The notes under the pieces: generated by a model
The model's database searches: none
Seen by the model: only the letters and a program-made list of their open reading frames with translations
Told to the model about the DNA's origin: nothing
Made by a program: the position numbers and the translations under genes
Shown here: positions 1 through 9,085 of the stretch, in pieces
How the letters are laid out: every line of letters begins with the position of its first letter
Numbering within the stretch: the first letter of the stretch is position 1
DNA from: Prunus persica
Lineage: Eukaryota > Streptophyta > Magnoliopsida > Rosales > Rosaceae
DNA length: 64,000 nucleotides
Assembly (NCBI RefSeq): GCF_000346465.2
Contig: NC_034013.1
Span: forward strand, 7,368,566-7,432,565
Direction of reading: 5' to 3'

Positions 1-2
1 GG

Positions 3-7
3 ATATT
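3..7. repeat. Target-site duplication, left copy (ATATT)
   Basis: The five bases before the LTR's initial TG equal the five bases after the terminal CA of the 3' LTR. Five base pairs is the usual duplication size for Ty3/gypsy integrases. The sequence fits the satellite context GATAT[C/T]GG. Only two further bases lie to the left, so the outside match to satellite cannot be extended here. TATT also precedes the 3' LTR, which leaves a small doubt about the exact LTR boundary. Confidence 0.8.
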
Positions 8-659
8 TGATAAGCTCATAATTTCACACATTTGCATGCCTTCTTTCCTTAGTAATTTTTCTTAGCTTCTCTTTATTTTGAGTCTCTTACCTATGTTTGT
101 GTGCTTTGTAGGTTAAGACAGCAAGGGGATGACATTTGATACAATTCATGCATGTTAAGGGCTGAGTGGCACAAGAGGAATATGAGCTTAAAGATAAAAC
201 CAAGTTGGGCCACACTCCTTGTCAGTCCAGTTTCGTAGGTCATCTTGCAGTCCTCATTTCAGTAACTTACACAGGTCGGATGAGGAGACATCCTTCATAG
301 AAGTTGTTCCAATGGGTGTCTGTTATAACATATCCAAATATCAGCCCAATTGGATACATCTGGCGCCCTCAACACGTCAAAGACTGAACCAAGTTCACAG
401 AAATGTCATGTTGGCTGCCATCACATTTAATGTGGCTACATCCCTAGAGCCATGTGCTACACATGGGCAGCCATACATGGGAGTCAAATCAGCTCAGAAG
501 CTCAGAAAGATGAACAAAAGTCAAGCTTTCCATAAAGAAACCATACCAAAGCATGTATTTGTCAGCTGGAGCAGTTGGCAAGTATGGGCAGCTGGAGCAG
601 TTGGGAGTAGCTAAGAGAGGTGTGCCTCACCAGCCAAAGGGGAGCACGAAATTGCACTC

Positions 660-667
660 TATAAATA
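660..667 (+). promoter_or_regulatory. TATA box of the 5' LTR
   Basis: TATAAATA lies about 650 bp into the LTR, where the RNA polymerase II promoter of an Athila-type U3 would be expected. Transcription would start roughly 25-35 bp downstream. The box is identical in the 3' LTR, although bases around it differ. Start-site position is inferred only. Confidence 0.6.
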
Positions 668-1174
668 AAGAGTTGCACACTCATTCAAGGGAGAGGGCAG
701 ACACACATTCACTTCATCCATTATTCTCATACACACATTCAGATTCACCACAAAGAGAGAAGGGAGCTTGGAGCTGTCAAGGGAGCTTGGAGCTGTCCTG
801 GGAACTTCCTTGCTGCCATCATCTAGTTCTTCTCCTCTCTTTATCCTATCTATGTATTTCTTATTTTCTGTATTCATAGTTATGTCTAACTAATCCATTT
901 AGTTAGGGCTTAGGATGAAGCCCTAGTCATGAATATTCAATGTTATGGATGATTTTATAGTTAATTGATTTCCTTGCTTTTATTATCAAGTTGTTAATCT
1001 CCAGTTTATTAGGTGCTTGATGTATGCTTTCTTGGAGTAGCTAACTAGGATTTTATGCATCTAGCACAGGTTGGGAAGGGGTTTAGATTCACCAATTCTA
1101 CTCTCCTTTCACAAGCAACACATGAATGGCCTAAGAATCATTCAAGGGGTTAATAACCATAGGTTGACTAGGAC

Positions 1175-1354
1175 AGATACCATGTTCTAGGACTTGTGTG
1201 ATTATCATATTCTCAAGGAGCTTAATGACTCTTGTATGCTTTATTCTAAGTAGATACCATGCTTAGGTTGCATATTAGAGATCACGTGTTGTGTAGATAC
1301 CATGCATAATCACATGCCTTAGGAGAATCATGCATCCTGCACCTAGATACCATA
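1175..1354 (+). repeat. Cluster of four AGATACCAT motifs in the LTR leader
   Basis: AGATACCATG occurs at 1175-1184, 1252-1261 and 1295-1304, and AGATACCATA at 1345-1354. They lie well downstream of the TATA box and so in the transcribed leader. In the 3' LTR the second copy is altered to AGTTACCATG. The function is unknown; protein or RNA binding sites are a possibility. Confidence 0.6.
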
Positions 1355-1689
1355 GGCTTGTATGCGATAATCTATTGTTAATGAAGCTTGAGTCAATTTC
1401 TATGCATTCATAACTTGGTTAGGAAAACTAGTGGTGGATTCCAAGGCTCTAACATCTCTCAATCATTGTTTCACAACTTGTTGATTGCTGCCAGTGTTTA
1501 CTTTCGAGCACTTTCATTTCACTTTCTTGTTTTCATTTCAACAACAAAACCCCCCATTTCGAGTGCGTGTCTGGTGCTAGGATTCTGTCCTAGACCTTGA
1601 GTAATTAGCAAGAGGCATTGTTGAATTCGACCTTGCCTTAGCTAGTTAGTCAGTTTCTTTGTTCTATGTTTTCTAGCATTCTAAGTAAT

Positions 1690-1789
1690 NNNNNNNNNNN
1701 NNNNNNNNNNNNNNNNNNNNNNNNNNNNNNNNNNNNNNNNNNNNNNNNNNNNNNNNNNNNNNNNNNNNNNNNNNNNNNNNNNNNNNNNN
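1690..1789. other. Assembly gap (100 N) in the 5' LTR
   Basis: Exactly 100 N, a placeholder size. The matching interval of the 3' LTR, 10767-10812, is 46 bp and contains a perfect inverted repeat with 7-bp arms (10769-10775 and 10778-10784). The missing bases are therefore probably that segment. Confidence 0.95.
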
Positions 1790-1890
1790 TTACATAAGCT
1801 ATACTATAAACGGTTCGTGCACTTGCGAGAATTAAAGTTGCTGTTTTTAATAACTCATTTTAGTTGTTAAGAATAGGCTCAACAAGTTTT

Positions 1891-1907
1891 TGGCGCCATT
1901 GCCGGGG
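1891..1907 (+). promoter_or_regulatory. Primer-binding site, tRNA-Asp type
   Basis: TGGCGCCATTGCCGGGG matches the complement of the plant tRNA-Asp 3' end with one mismatch (A at position 8, where G is expected). It sits 6 nt after the LTR, a spacing usual in Athila relatives. It primes minus-strand synthesis by reverse transcriptase. Confidence 0.9.
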
Positions 1908-2063
1908 AACCGGTAATGATGGTGCTATAGTTAGATTACTTTGATTGTTTTGCTTTTGTTTGTTTCATTTGTTTCTTTTCGTTGGTTTTTCTTTTAGTAT
2001 TCAGTTTTTGTATTTCATTGTTATCTCCATTGAAAGCACTGAATTGACTTCCTTGGTGTGTGC

Positions 2064-3432
2064 ATGTCCGAATCTGACCAGGAGCAAAGTTCACCTGAGC
2101 CACTTTCAACAAGAACCGCTGCTGTGCGTGCTGGTTTGAGGAGGAATTATAGTTCTTCAAGCGTTGAATCTAAAAGTTACGAATCTGAAGGTTCAAGCAA
2201 CATGGCAGAGATTCCGAACAACAACAATGATGAAGGAGGTGGTGCGCTTGTTGTCCAACCAAGAAAACCCCTGTGTGAGTTTTCCATTCCCAAAGTCACC
2301 GATGAACCTTCGTGCATCGTCTATCCTCAACTCACAGTTGACAGGTTTGAGCTTAAAAGTGGTATGATTCATCTTCTTCCAACTTATTATGGTAATACCA
2401 CTGAGGATCCTTACATGCATATTAAGCAATTCTTTGAAATATGTGCTACGATCAAAATTCAAAACCTTGATGATGAGCAGATTAAGATGAGGCTATTCCC
2501 ATTCAGTTTAAAAGATAAAGCTAAGTCTTGGTTATACTCTTTGCCTAATGCTTCAATTCATACTTGGGAAGAGCTTTCTAATAAGTTTTTGCAGAAATTT
2601 TTTCCGGCTCAAAAGACTAACAAGATTAGAAAGGAAATTCTTGGTTTCACACAAAAGAAAGGAGAAGCTTTTCATGAATGTTGGGAGAGGTACAAGGAGA
2701 TGATAAGTTCTTGCCCACACCACAACATAGAGAGTTGGATGCAAATGCAATCTTTCTATGAAGGTTTGCTTGATTTCGAAAGGATGATGGTAGATGCAAC
2801 AAGTGGAGAAGGACTGATGAACAAAACAGCAGATGAGGCTTTTACTCTCTTTGAATCCTTGAGTGCTAACTCTCAACAATTGAGCCACAATAAAGGAAGA
2901 GGAGCTCCTATGAAAGCTGTGGTCTCTGAGGTAAGTACTAATAATGAAATTGCTGCAAAACTTGATGTTATGTGTTCTTTGCTTCAACAGGCAGTGACTG
3001 GCCCTCTAGGAAACAAAGTGGAAGTTCAAGACCAATCTTTTGCGGAGCACATGCTAGAACAAGCAAATGCCCGAACAAGCAAATGCCCTTCAAGCAAGGA
3101 ATCCTCAAAATGATCCTTATTCAAACACGTACAATCCCGGATGGAGAAATCATCCTAATTTCAGGTGGAACAACAATCCAAATGTGCAACAATCTCAAGA
3201 ACCTCCCCCAGGATTCCAAACACAACAAAGGCAATTCCAGCAAGCTCCCCAACAAGTGCAAGAGCAAAGGGGTGATCAAATGGGAGAATTGCAAGACATG
3301 TTCAAGAAGTTCATGGGGCAACAGATGCAAACCAATCAGAACCTTCAAAATGCAGTGAACAAACTAGAAGTGCAAGTTGGGCAGATTGCATCCTCCATGA
3401 GCAATAGAGCATCCGGAACTTTCCCAAGCTAA
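2064..3432 (+). pseudogene. gag: gag (capsid) reading frame, frameshifted and ended by an in-frame stop
   Basis: Encodes the particle protein that packages element RNA. I chose the ATG at 2064; the frame is open slightly further back only from a GTG, and an alternative ATG lies at 2202. A retrotransposon gag core begins around residue 94, with W156 in AKSWLYSLP and a TWEELSNKF stretch near residue 168. A 16-bp unit is present twice at 3057-3072 and 3073-3088. This shifts the frame and ends the first part at 3113. The downstream frame (from about 3089) carries the Asn/Gln/Pro-rich NPYSNTYNPGW-like segment and a probable coiled coil before the TAA at 3430-3432. I see no CX2CX4HX4C zinc knuckle before the break, where related elements often have one. 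Confidence 0.85.
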
Positions 3433-6400
3433 ACGGAGGTGAATCCAAGGCATCAAGAGCATGCTAAAGCAATACACATCTTGAGAAGTGGTAAACAAGT
3501 TGATAATAAGGTTGGAGATGCCAATGAAGAGCAAGAAGATGGAGAACATGTGGAGATCATTCAGCCACCACATGGGCAGCCCACAGCTTCCAACAAACAG
3601 TCCATCAATGGTCCTGGAAAGAGCACAGGCCCTAAGGTATCATCTAATGCTAATCAAGTTCCAATTTCAACTAATGCTTTTAGGCCTATTGCACCCTTTC
3701 CCAGCAGGTTATCAAAGTCAAAGAAAGATCAAGGCTTGGATGAGATAATGGAAACATTCAAGAAGGTGCAAATCAACATCCCATTGCTCAATGCCATTAC
3801 TCAGATTCCAAAGTATGCAAAATTTTTGAAGGATCTATGCACTAACAAGAGGAGATTCAAAGAGCATGAACAAGTTGCATTGAGTGAAGAGGTAAGTGCA
3901 GTGTTACAAAGAAAGCTACCTCCAAAGCTAAAGGATCCAGGTTCATTTTCTATACCTTGCATAGTTGGTGATTTTAAGTTTCAAACAGTTTTGCTTGGTC
4001 TTGGTGCTTCTATAAATCTTATGCCATATCACGTTTATGAGAAACTTAACCTTGGTGAGTTGCAAGCCACATCTGTGAGCATTCAATTGGCAGATAGAAC
4101 TATTAGGTACCCTAAAGGCATTCTAGAAGATGTTTTGGTAAAAGTGGAAGAGCTAATTTTGCCAGCAGATATCTTGGTGTTGGAAATGGAAGAAGCACCA
4201 ATTCATGACAATCAGTTGCCACTCATTCTAGGTCGGCCATTCATGGCAACTGCCGGTGCTATTATTGATGTGAAGAAGGGTACATTGACCATGAATGTGT
4301 TTGATGAGACAATAGCATTCAAAGTGTTTGAAGCCTCCAAGTTTCCAAGTGATGAGCATGAAGTTTTCCATCTTGATGCAATTGATACTTTGGTGAAAGA
4401 AGCACTGCCAATGAGTTATTTGGAGCCCATTGAAGCATGCATCACACAAAGCATAAGGAAAGAAGAAGTGGACAGCTTAGAGGTTGTGATCTCTCCTTTA
4501 CTTCTTGAGCTTGTTTGCAGCATGGATAGCTACATAGAAATTGGAAAGAGGTATGCAAACCAATTTGAATCATTACCCCCACCTAATAATAAGGTTTTAC
4601 CTTCTATTGTGCAGGCACCAGAGTTGGAATTAAAGCAATTGCCAAAACACCTTAAATATGCTTATTTAGGTGAAAATGAGACTCTACCTGTTATCATTGC
4701 CTCACATCTCGGACCAAATGATGAAAAGAAGCTTTTGAGAGTTCTAAAAGAGCACAAAACTGCAATTGGGTGGAGCATTGCAGATATCAAAGGCATAAGC
4801 CCAACACTGTGCATGCACAAGATATTATTGGAAGACAATGCAATGCCTAAGAGGGATGCCCAAAGACGTCTCAATCCGAACATGAAGGAGGTGGTAAGAA
4901 AAGAGGTAATGAAGCTTTTAAATGTTGGTATTATTTACCCTATTTCTGACAGTAAATGGGTGAGCCCAGTGCAAGTTGTCCCCAAGAAGTCAGGTATCAC
5001 AGTGGTGAAGAATGAAGCAAACAAGCTTGTACCTACACGGATGACCACGGGCTGGAGAGTTTGCATTGATTATAGGAAGCTCAACACAGCGACAAGCAAA
5101 GATCACTTTCCTCTTCCATTCATTGATCAAATGCTTGAGAGATTAGCTGGGCATAGCCACTATTGCTTCCTTGATGGATATTCAGGCTACAACCAAATCG
5201 CCATAGCCCCAGAGGATCAAGAGAAGACAACCTTCACATGTCCCTTTGGCACTTTCACTTATAGGAGGATGCCTTTTGGTCTCTGTAACGCCCCAGCCAC
5301 TTTTCAAAGGTGCATGATGAGCATTTTCTCCGACATGGTAGAAAGGTTCATTGAGGTATTCATGGATGACTTCTCTGTCTTTGGTGATTCTTTTGATCAA
5401 TGCTTGCATAACTTATCCAAGGTGTTGGCTAGATGTGAACATACTAACCTTGTGCTTAATTGGGAAAAATGTCATTTTATGGTTAACCAAGGCATAGTTC
5501 TTGGTCATGTCATCTCTAGTAAAGGAATTGAGGTAGATAAAGCTAAGATTGATTTGATTGCCTCTATGCCCTCACCTACTTCTGTCAAAGAAGTACGTTC
5601 TTTCCTTGGCCATGCAGGTTTCAATAGGCGTTTCATTAAGGATTTTTCTAAGATTGCAAGGCCTATGCTTGCCAAGGACATGGATTTTGTGTTTGATCAA
5701 GACTGTGAGAATGCTTTCAATGCTTTGAAGAAGATGCTCACAACTGCCCCAATCATTATACCACCGGATTGGAGCTTGCCCTTTGAATTGATGTGTGACG
5801 CCTCAGATTATGCTGTTGGAGCTGTTTTGGGACAGCGAGTTGATAAGAAGCCACATGCCATCTACTATGCTAGTAGAACCCTCAACGATGCCCAACTCAA
5901 CTATTCCACCACAGAGAAGGAGTTGTTAGCTGTCATATTTGCTTTAGAGAAGTTCAGATCATATTTGATTACTAACAAGGTTATTGTTTACACTGATCAT
6001 GCAGCATTGAAATACTTGTTAGCTAAGAAGGATGTCAAACCACGACTCATTAGATGGATTCTCTTATTGCAAGAGTTTGACTTGGAGATAAAAGATAAGA
6101 AAGGAAGTGAGAATGTCGTGGCTGATCACTTGAGTAGATTGGTGCATGTATTTAACGAAGAGGAGGATTCATTGCCATTGCGTGAAAGCTTCCCTGATGA
6201 GCAACTCTTCTCCATTTGTGCTTTGAATTCTCTCAATCCATTGCCTTGGTTTGCTGATATTGTTAACTATTTGTGCACTAATGAACTCCCTACAGGGTTA
6301 TCTACGTTCCAACGTGACAAGCTTAGGAAGCAAGCAAGATACTACTTTTGGGATGATCCATATCTATTCAAGCATTGTCCAGACCAAGTAATTCGAAGGT

Positions 6401-7542
6401 GTGTGCCTGAAGGTGATTTTAAGAGCATTCTGGAGTTTTGTCACTCCCACGCATGCGGAGGCCATTTTGGAGCAAAGAAGACTGCCAGCAAAGTGCTACA
6501 ATCAGGTTTCTTTTGGCCTACCCTTTTTAAGGATGCTTATGTTTTTTGTGCTTCATGTGATAGATGCCAACGGATGGGTAATTTACATGCTAGAAATCAG
6601 ATGCCTCTCACCAATATCTTAATCATTGATATATTTGATGTTTGGGGAATTGATTTCATGGGCCCTTTTCCTACCTCTTATGGATTTGAATATATATTAG
6701 TTGGTGTCGATTATGTTTCTAAATGGGTGGAAGCCATTGCCACTAGAACTAATGACGCTAAGGTTGTGATCAGTTTTCTCAAAGGAAATATTTTTACAAG
6801 GTTTGGCACACCTAGAGCAATCATTAGTGATGGTGGCTCCCACTTTGTTAACCAAGCTTTTGCAGCACTCTTGAAGAAATATGGAATCACGCATAAGGTA
6901 GCAACACCCTATCATCCTCAAACTAGTGGGCAGGTTGAGATAAGCAATAGGGAGATTAAGCACATACTTGAAAAGACAGTGAACACCGCAAGGAAGGATT
7001 GGTCCATGCGTTTGGATGATGCATTGTGGGCTTATATGACTGCTTATAAGACCCCTATAGGTATGTCTCCGTATAGACTTGTTTTCGATAAACCTTGTCA
7101 CTTACCAGTGGAGCTTGAGCACAGGGCTTATTGGGCAATCAAGGCCTTCAATTTTGATATGAAAGCTGCTGGTGAGAAGAGGAGGCTTCAACTCAATGAG
7201 CTGGAGGAGTTGCGACATGAAGCGTATGAGAATGCGAAGCTTTACAAAGAGAAAACAAAGCAATATCACGACAAGAAAATTCTTAGGAAGACGTTTGAGA
7301 AAGGGCAGAAGGTTCTCTTATTCAATTCACGCCTTAAGCTCTTCCTAGGTAAGCTTCGTTCTCGGTGGATTGGCCCTTTTGTTATTACTAATGTGTTTAA
7401 TCATGGCGCAGTGGAGATTCAAAATATTAAGGATGGCAGCACCTTCAAGGTGAATGGACATCGGTTGAAACCTTACTTCGATGCCAACTTTGATGCCAAT
7501 ATTGAGTCTCAAGCACTCAAGGAGCCTCCACCACTCTCTTAA
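3433..7542 (+). CDS. pol: pol polyprotein: protease (defective), reverse transcriptase, RNase H, integrase
   Basis: One open frame in the same frame as the end of gag, separated from it only by the TAA at 3430-3432. It was thus probably part of a gag-pol fusion and lacks its own early ATG (first clear ATG about residue 103). Residues below are counted from 3439. The protease reads [12 protein letters not shown], with Gly187 where the family has the catalytic Asp. Reverse transcriptase has YRKLN, D579 in FLDGYSG and FMDD at 641-644. RNase H has D787 (CDASD), E826-E828 (TTEKEL) and D853 (YTDHAAL). Integrase has an HHCC zinc module, then D1072, D1131 and E1167, giving the D,D(35)E spacing, and a GPF module near the end. 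Apart from the protease, the catalytic residues I checked are present. The protein acts in cytoplasmic particles and then in the nucleus at integration. Confidence 0.93.
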   Translation, partial: TEVNPRHQEHAKAIHILRSGKQVDNKVGDANEEQEDGEHVEIIQPPHGQPTASNKQSINGPGKSTGPKVSSNANQVPISTNAFRPIAPFPSRLSKSKKDQGLDEIMETFKKVQINIPLLNAITQIPKYAKFLKDLCTNKRRFKEHEQVALSEEVSAVLQRKLPPKLKDPGSFSIPCIVGDFKFQTVLLGLGASINLMPYHVYEKLNLGELQATSVSIQLADRTIRYPKGILEDVLVKVEELILPADILVLEMEEAPIHDNQLPLILGRPFMATAGAIIDVKKGTLTMNVFDETIAFKVFEASKFPSDEHEVFHLDAIDTLVKEALPMSYLEPIEACITQSIRKEEVDSLEVVISPLLLELVCSMDSYIEIGKRYANQFESLPPPNNKVLPSIVQAPELELKQLPKHLKYAYLGENETLPVIIASHLGPNDEKKLLRVLKEHKTAIGWSIADIKGISPTLCMHKILLEDNAMPKRDAQRRLNPNMKEVVRKEVMKLLNVGIIYPISDSKWVSPVQVVPKKSGITVVKNEANKLVPTRMTTGWRVCIDYRKLNTATSKDHFPLPFIDQMLERLAGHSHYCFLDGYSGYNQIAIAPEDQEKTTFTCPFGTFTYRRMPFGLCNAPATFQRCMMSIFSDMVERFIEVFMDDFSVFGDSFDQCLHNLSKVLARCEHTNLVLNWEKCHFMVNQGIVLGHVISSKGIEVDKAKIDLIASMPSPTSVKEVRSFLGHAGFNRRFIKDFSKIARPMLAKDMDFVFDQDCENAFNALKKMLTTAPIIIPPDWSLPFELMCDASDYAVGAVLGQRVDKKPHAIYYASRTLNDAQLNYSTTEKELLAVIFALEKFRSYLITNKVIVYTDHAALKYLLAKKDVKPRLIRWILLLQEFDLEIKDKKGSENVVADHLSRLVHVFNEEEDSLPLRESFPDEQLFSICALNSLNPLPWFADIVNYLCTNELPTGLSTFQRDKLRKQARYYFWDDPYLFKHCPDQVIRRCVPEGDFKSILEFCHSHACGGHFGAKKTASKVLQSGFFWPTLFKDAYVFCASCDRCQRMGNLHARNQMPLTNILIIDIFDVWGIDFMGPFPTSYGFEYILVGVDYVSKWVEAIATRTNDAKVVISFLKGNIFTRFGTPRAIISDGGSHFVNQAFAALLKKYGITHKVATPYHPQTSGQVEISNREIKHILEKTVNTARKDWSMRLDDALWAYMTAYKTPIGMSPYRLVFDKPCHLPVELEHRAYWAIKAFNFDMKAAGEKRRLQLNELEELRHEAYENAKLYKEKTKQYHDKKILRKTFEKGQKVLLFNSRLKLFLGKLRSRWIGPFVITNVFNHGAVEIQNIKDGSTFKVNGHRLKPYFDANFDANIESQALKEPPPLS

Positions 7543-7591
7543 AGCTCACCAGAGTTTGGATGTCCGGCTGAAGACGTGAAACTTAGCGCTT

Positions 7592-7609
7592 CTTGGGAGG
7601 CAACCCAAG
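7592..7609 (+). promoter_or_regulatory. Hairpin CTTGGG-AGGCAA-CCCAAG after pol
   Basis: A perfect 6-bp inverted repeat with a 6-nt loop, about 50 bp after the pol stop. From memory, a TTGGGAGGCAACCCA motif recurs at this place in related plant gypsy elements, which would argue for a conserved RNA or DNA role. I have not verified this by search. Confidence 0.55.
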
Positions 7610-7757
7610 GTGATGAGGAGAAGATAGAATATGTGAGGAAGCTTGCTTGCATCCTAATCGCTTCAAAGGGGAGTTTTTCTGAAATCTAACCTTTGGTTTT
7701 GTCTTTCCCTTGTTTTCTTTCCTTTCATTTATGTGGCATTGCTTTTTCTTACACTCT

Positions 7758-7799
7758 AAACATTGAGGACAATGTTTCATTTAAGTTTGGGGGGAAGGA
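7758..7799 (+). promoter_or_regulatory. Internal hairpin plus polypurine-tract-like element
   Basis: AAACATTG and CAATGTTT (7758-7765, 7770-7777) form an 8-bp inverted repeat around AGGA. A purine run AAGTTTGGGGGGAAGGA follows at 7783-7799. The layout copies that of the 3' polypurine tract, so it may be a second, central priming site for plus-strand synthesis. Confidence 0.6.
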
Positions 7800-9045
7800 T
7801 TTAGTTATGTTCTTTCAAATTGTCAAATTTTAAAATTTTGAGTGTGTCTAATGGCCAAAAACGCCGGATTTTGTGCCTTGTTTCGTTATCCTTCCAAACA
7901 CCTATGATAAGACTTGGATCTAATACTAATATGGTTTCTCAGAAATTGATAGTCATTGTTTAAGGACTTTGTGTGGTTCTGAGTTAACTCTGTCCTGCAT
8001 GCCATCCTTGCACTTATTGAGCACTTTGCCGAGTTAGTCCAATTTCTTGCTACTTGGAGACGATATGCAATTCTACTTATCTCAAATCTTGGTTTTGTAC
8101 TCTAGAACTTATTTGAATATCTCTTGAGACATTTTGTTGCCATACAATGCTTAGGAAGTGATTTAGGCCATGTTTGAACCGTTTGAGCTTTTCTAACAAT
8201 CCCTCTACATGTATTCATCCCTAGTCAACCCATTTGAGCCTACGTTAAGCCTTTCTTTGTGTAAACCATTCTTACCATAATGAACCTCTGTTTTCTTATT
8301 CTTACTTATTCTATGAGCAATTAAAGTTATCTTCAAAAGAGAGTTATAAAGAATGCAAGGTTTTTGGAGCAAAAGTGAATCATTAGTGCCATAACCCAAG
8401 TGTTGAAAAGAAATACGTTTGGGGCTATTGGTAACTAATCAAAAGAGGTAATGAAGTGTGACCAATATAGTCACGGCCCTAGGGTGTTATAAAAGAGAAG
8501 ATCATGGTGATCTAGGGTAAAGAGCCACAAAATTAGGCCAAATAAACAGATATGAAGGTGCTGAAATTATGTTGAAAATGTGCTCATGTATGTGTTCCTT
8601 GCTTGTTACAAAGTTTAGTAATCTCTTATGCTCTTACCTGTGCTTTAATTGTGCTCAAAATATTGTATATCTCATATCCCTTCTTTCATTCAACCACTGC
8701 CCTAAACCTCATTACTACCCTTGTAAAGTCCTTTTGATCCTTGGTATTGTATGGTATTACTGTGGAGAGCTGATTTGATAATGAGCTTTGGGGTTCGGAA
8801 TTCTTGATTTTGCTCTAAGTGTGTGCGCATGTACTTATCTGAGTTGCACGTGTGGTACTGATTCGGAATTCACACACTACACTTAAGGATGTCATTGTGA
8901 GCTTTGGTTACCCTTGAATCATATGTGGAACTTAGATTGTGATTGTTGTGTTTCTTTGGGACCATATACGTTGGTGATTCTTTGAGGATATTGTTTGGAA
9001 GGCTAGTTGCTTATTTCCTATTTCCTAAGTTGTAGTTTTATTTTG

Positions 9046-9081
9046 TTTTGCTCGAGGACTAGCAAAATCTAAGTTTGGGGG
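9046..9081 (+). promoter_or_regulatory. 3' polypurine tract with upstream hairpin
   Basis: TTTTGCT and AGCAAAA (9046-9052, 9061-9067) form a 7-bp inverted repeat with loop CGAGGACT. The purine tract AAGTTTGGGGG follows at 9071-9081, then TATT and the LTR's TG at 9086. This is the expected place for priming of plus-strand DNA. Confidence 0.8.
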
Positions 9082-9085
9082 TATT

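Larger units (their letters stand above)
8..1884 (+). repeat. 5' LTR
   Basis: Begins TGATAAGC and ends GGCTCAACA. It is 1877 bases as written, but 100 of these are N. The 3' LTR has only 46 bp at the matching place, so the true length is about 1823 bp. It contains a TATA box at 660-667, a 17-bp direct repeat (762-778 and 781-797), and four AGATACCAT motifs between 1175 and 1354. Hand alignment with the 3' LTR gives roughly 26 substitutions and three small indels. Open frames at 219-614 and 553-879 are not supported as genes. Confidence 0.95.
7543..9085 (+). other. Non-coding 3' internal region of the retrotransposon
   Basis: About 1.54 kb between pol and the 3' LTR, where some Athila elements carry an envelope-like frame. 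Only short random frames exist here (largest 69 codons, 8569-8778) and none shows a signal peptide plus conserved family motif that I can recognise. What is structured is a CTTGGG/CCCAAG hairpin near 7592 and two hairpin plus polypurine modules at 7758-7799 and 9046-9081. Confidence 0.8.

Noticed and set aside
219..879. 131- and 108-codon frames in the LTR (also 9285-9957)
   Set aside because: They overlap each other and the promoter, match no protein I recognise, and the LTR difference patch changes them freely.
2058..2063. Upstream GTG as the gag start
   Set aside because: A eukaryotic element would be expected to use ATG; the ATG at 2064 lies in the same frame two codons later.
2553..7101. 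Minus-strand frames over gag and pol (for example 2553-2987, 6697-7101)
   Set aside because: They lie opposite well-supported gag and integrase domains and show no motif of their own.
8569..8778. 69-codon frame as an envelope remnant
   Set aside because: Short, Cys- and Leu-rich by chance in T-rich DNA, with no recognisable envelope or transmembrane family pattern.
7543..9085. A captured host gene in the retrotransposon tail
   Set aside because: There is no long frame and no intron-exon-like coding pattern, and the segment contains only element-type hairpins and polypurine tracts.
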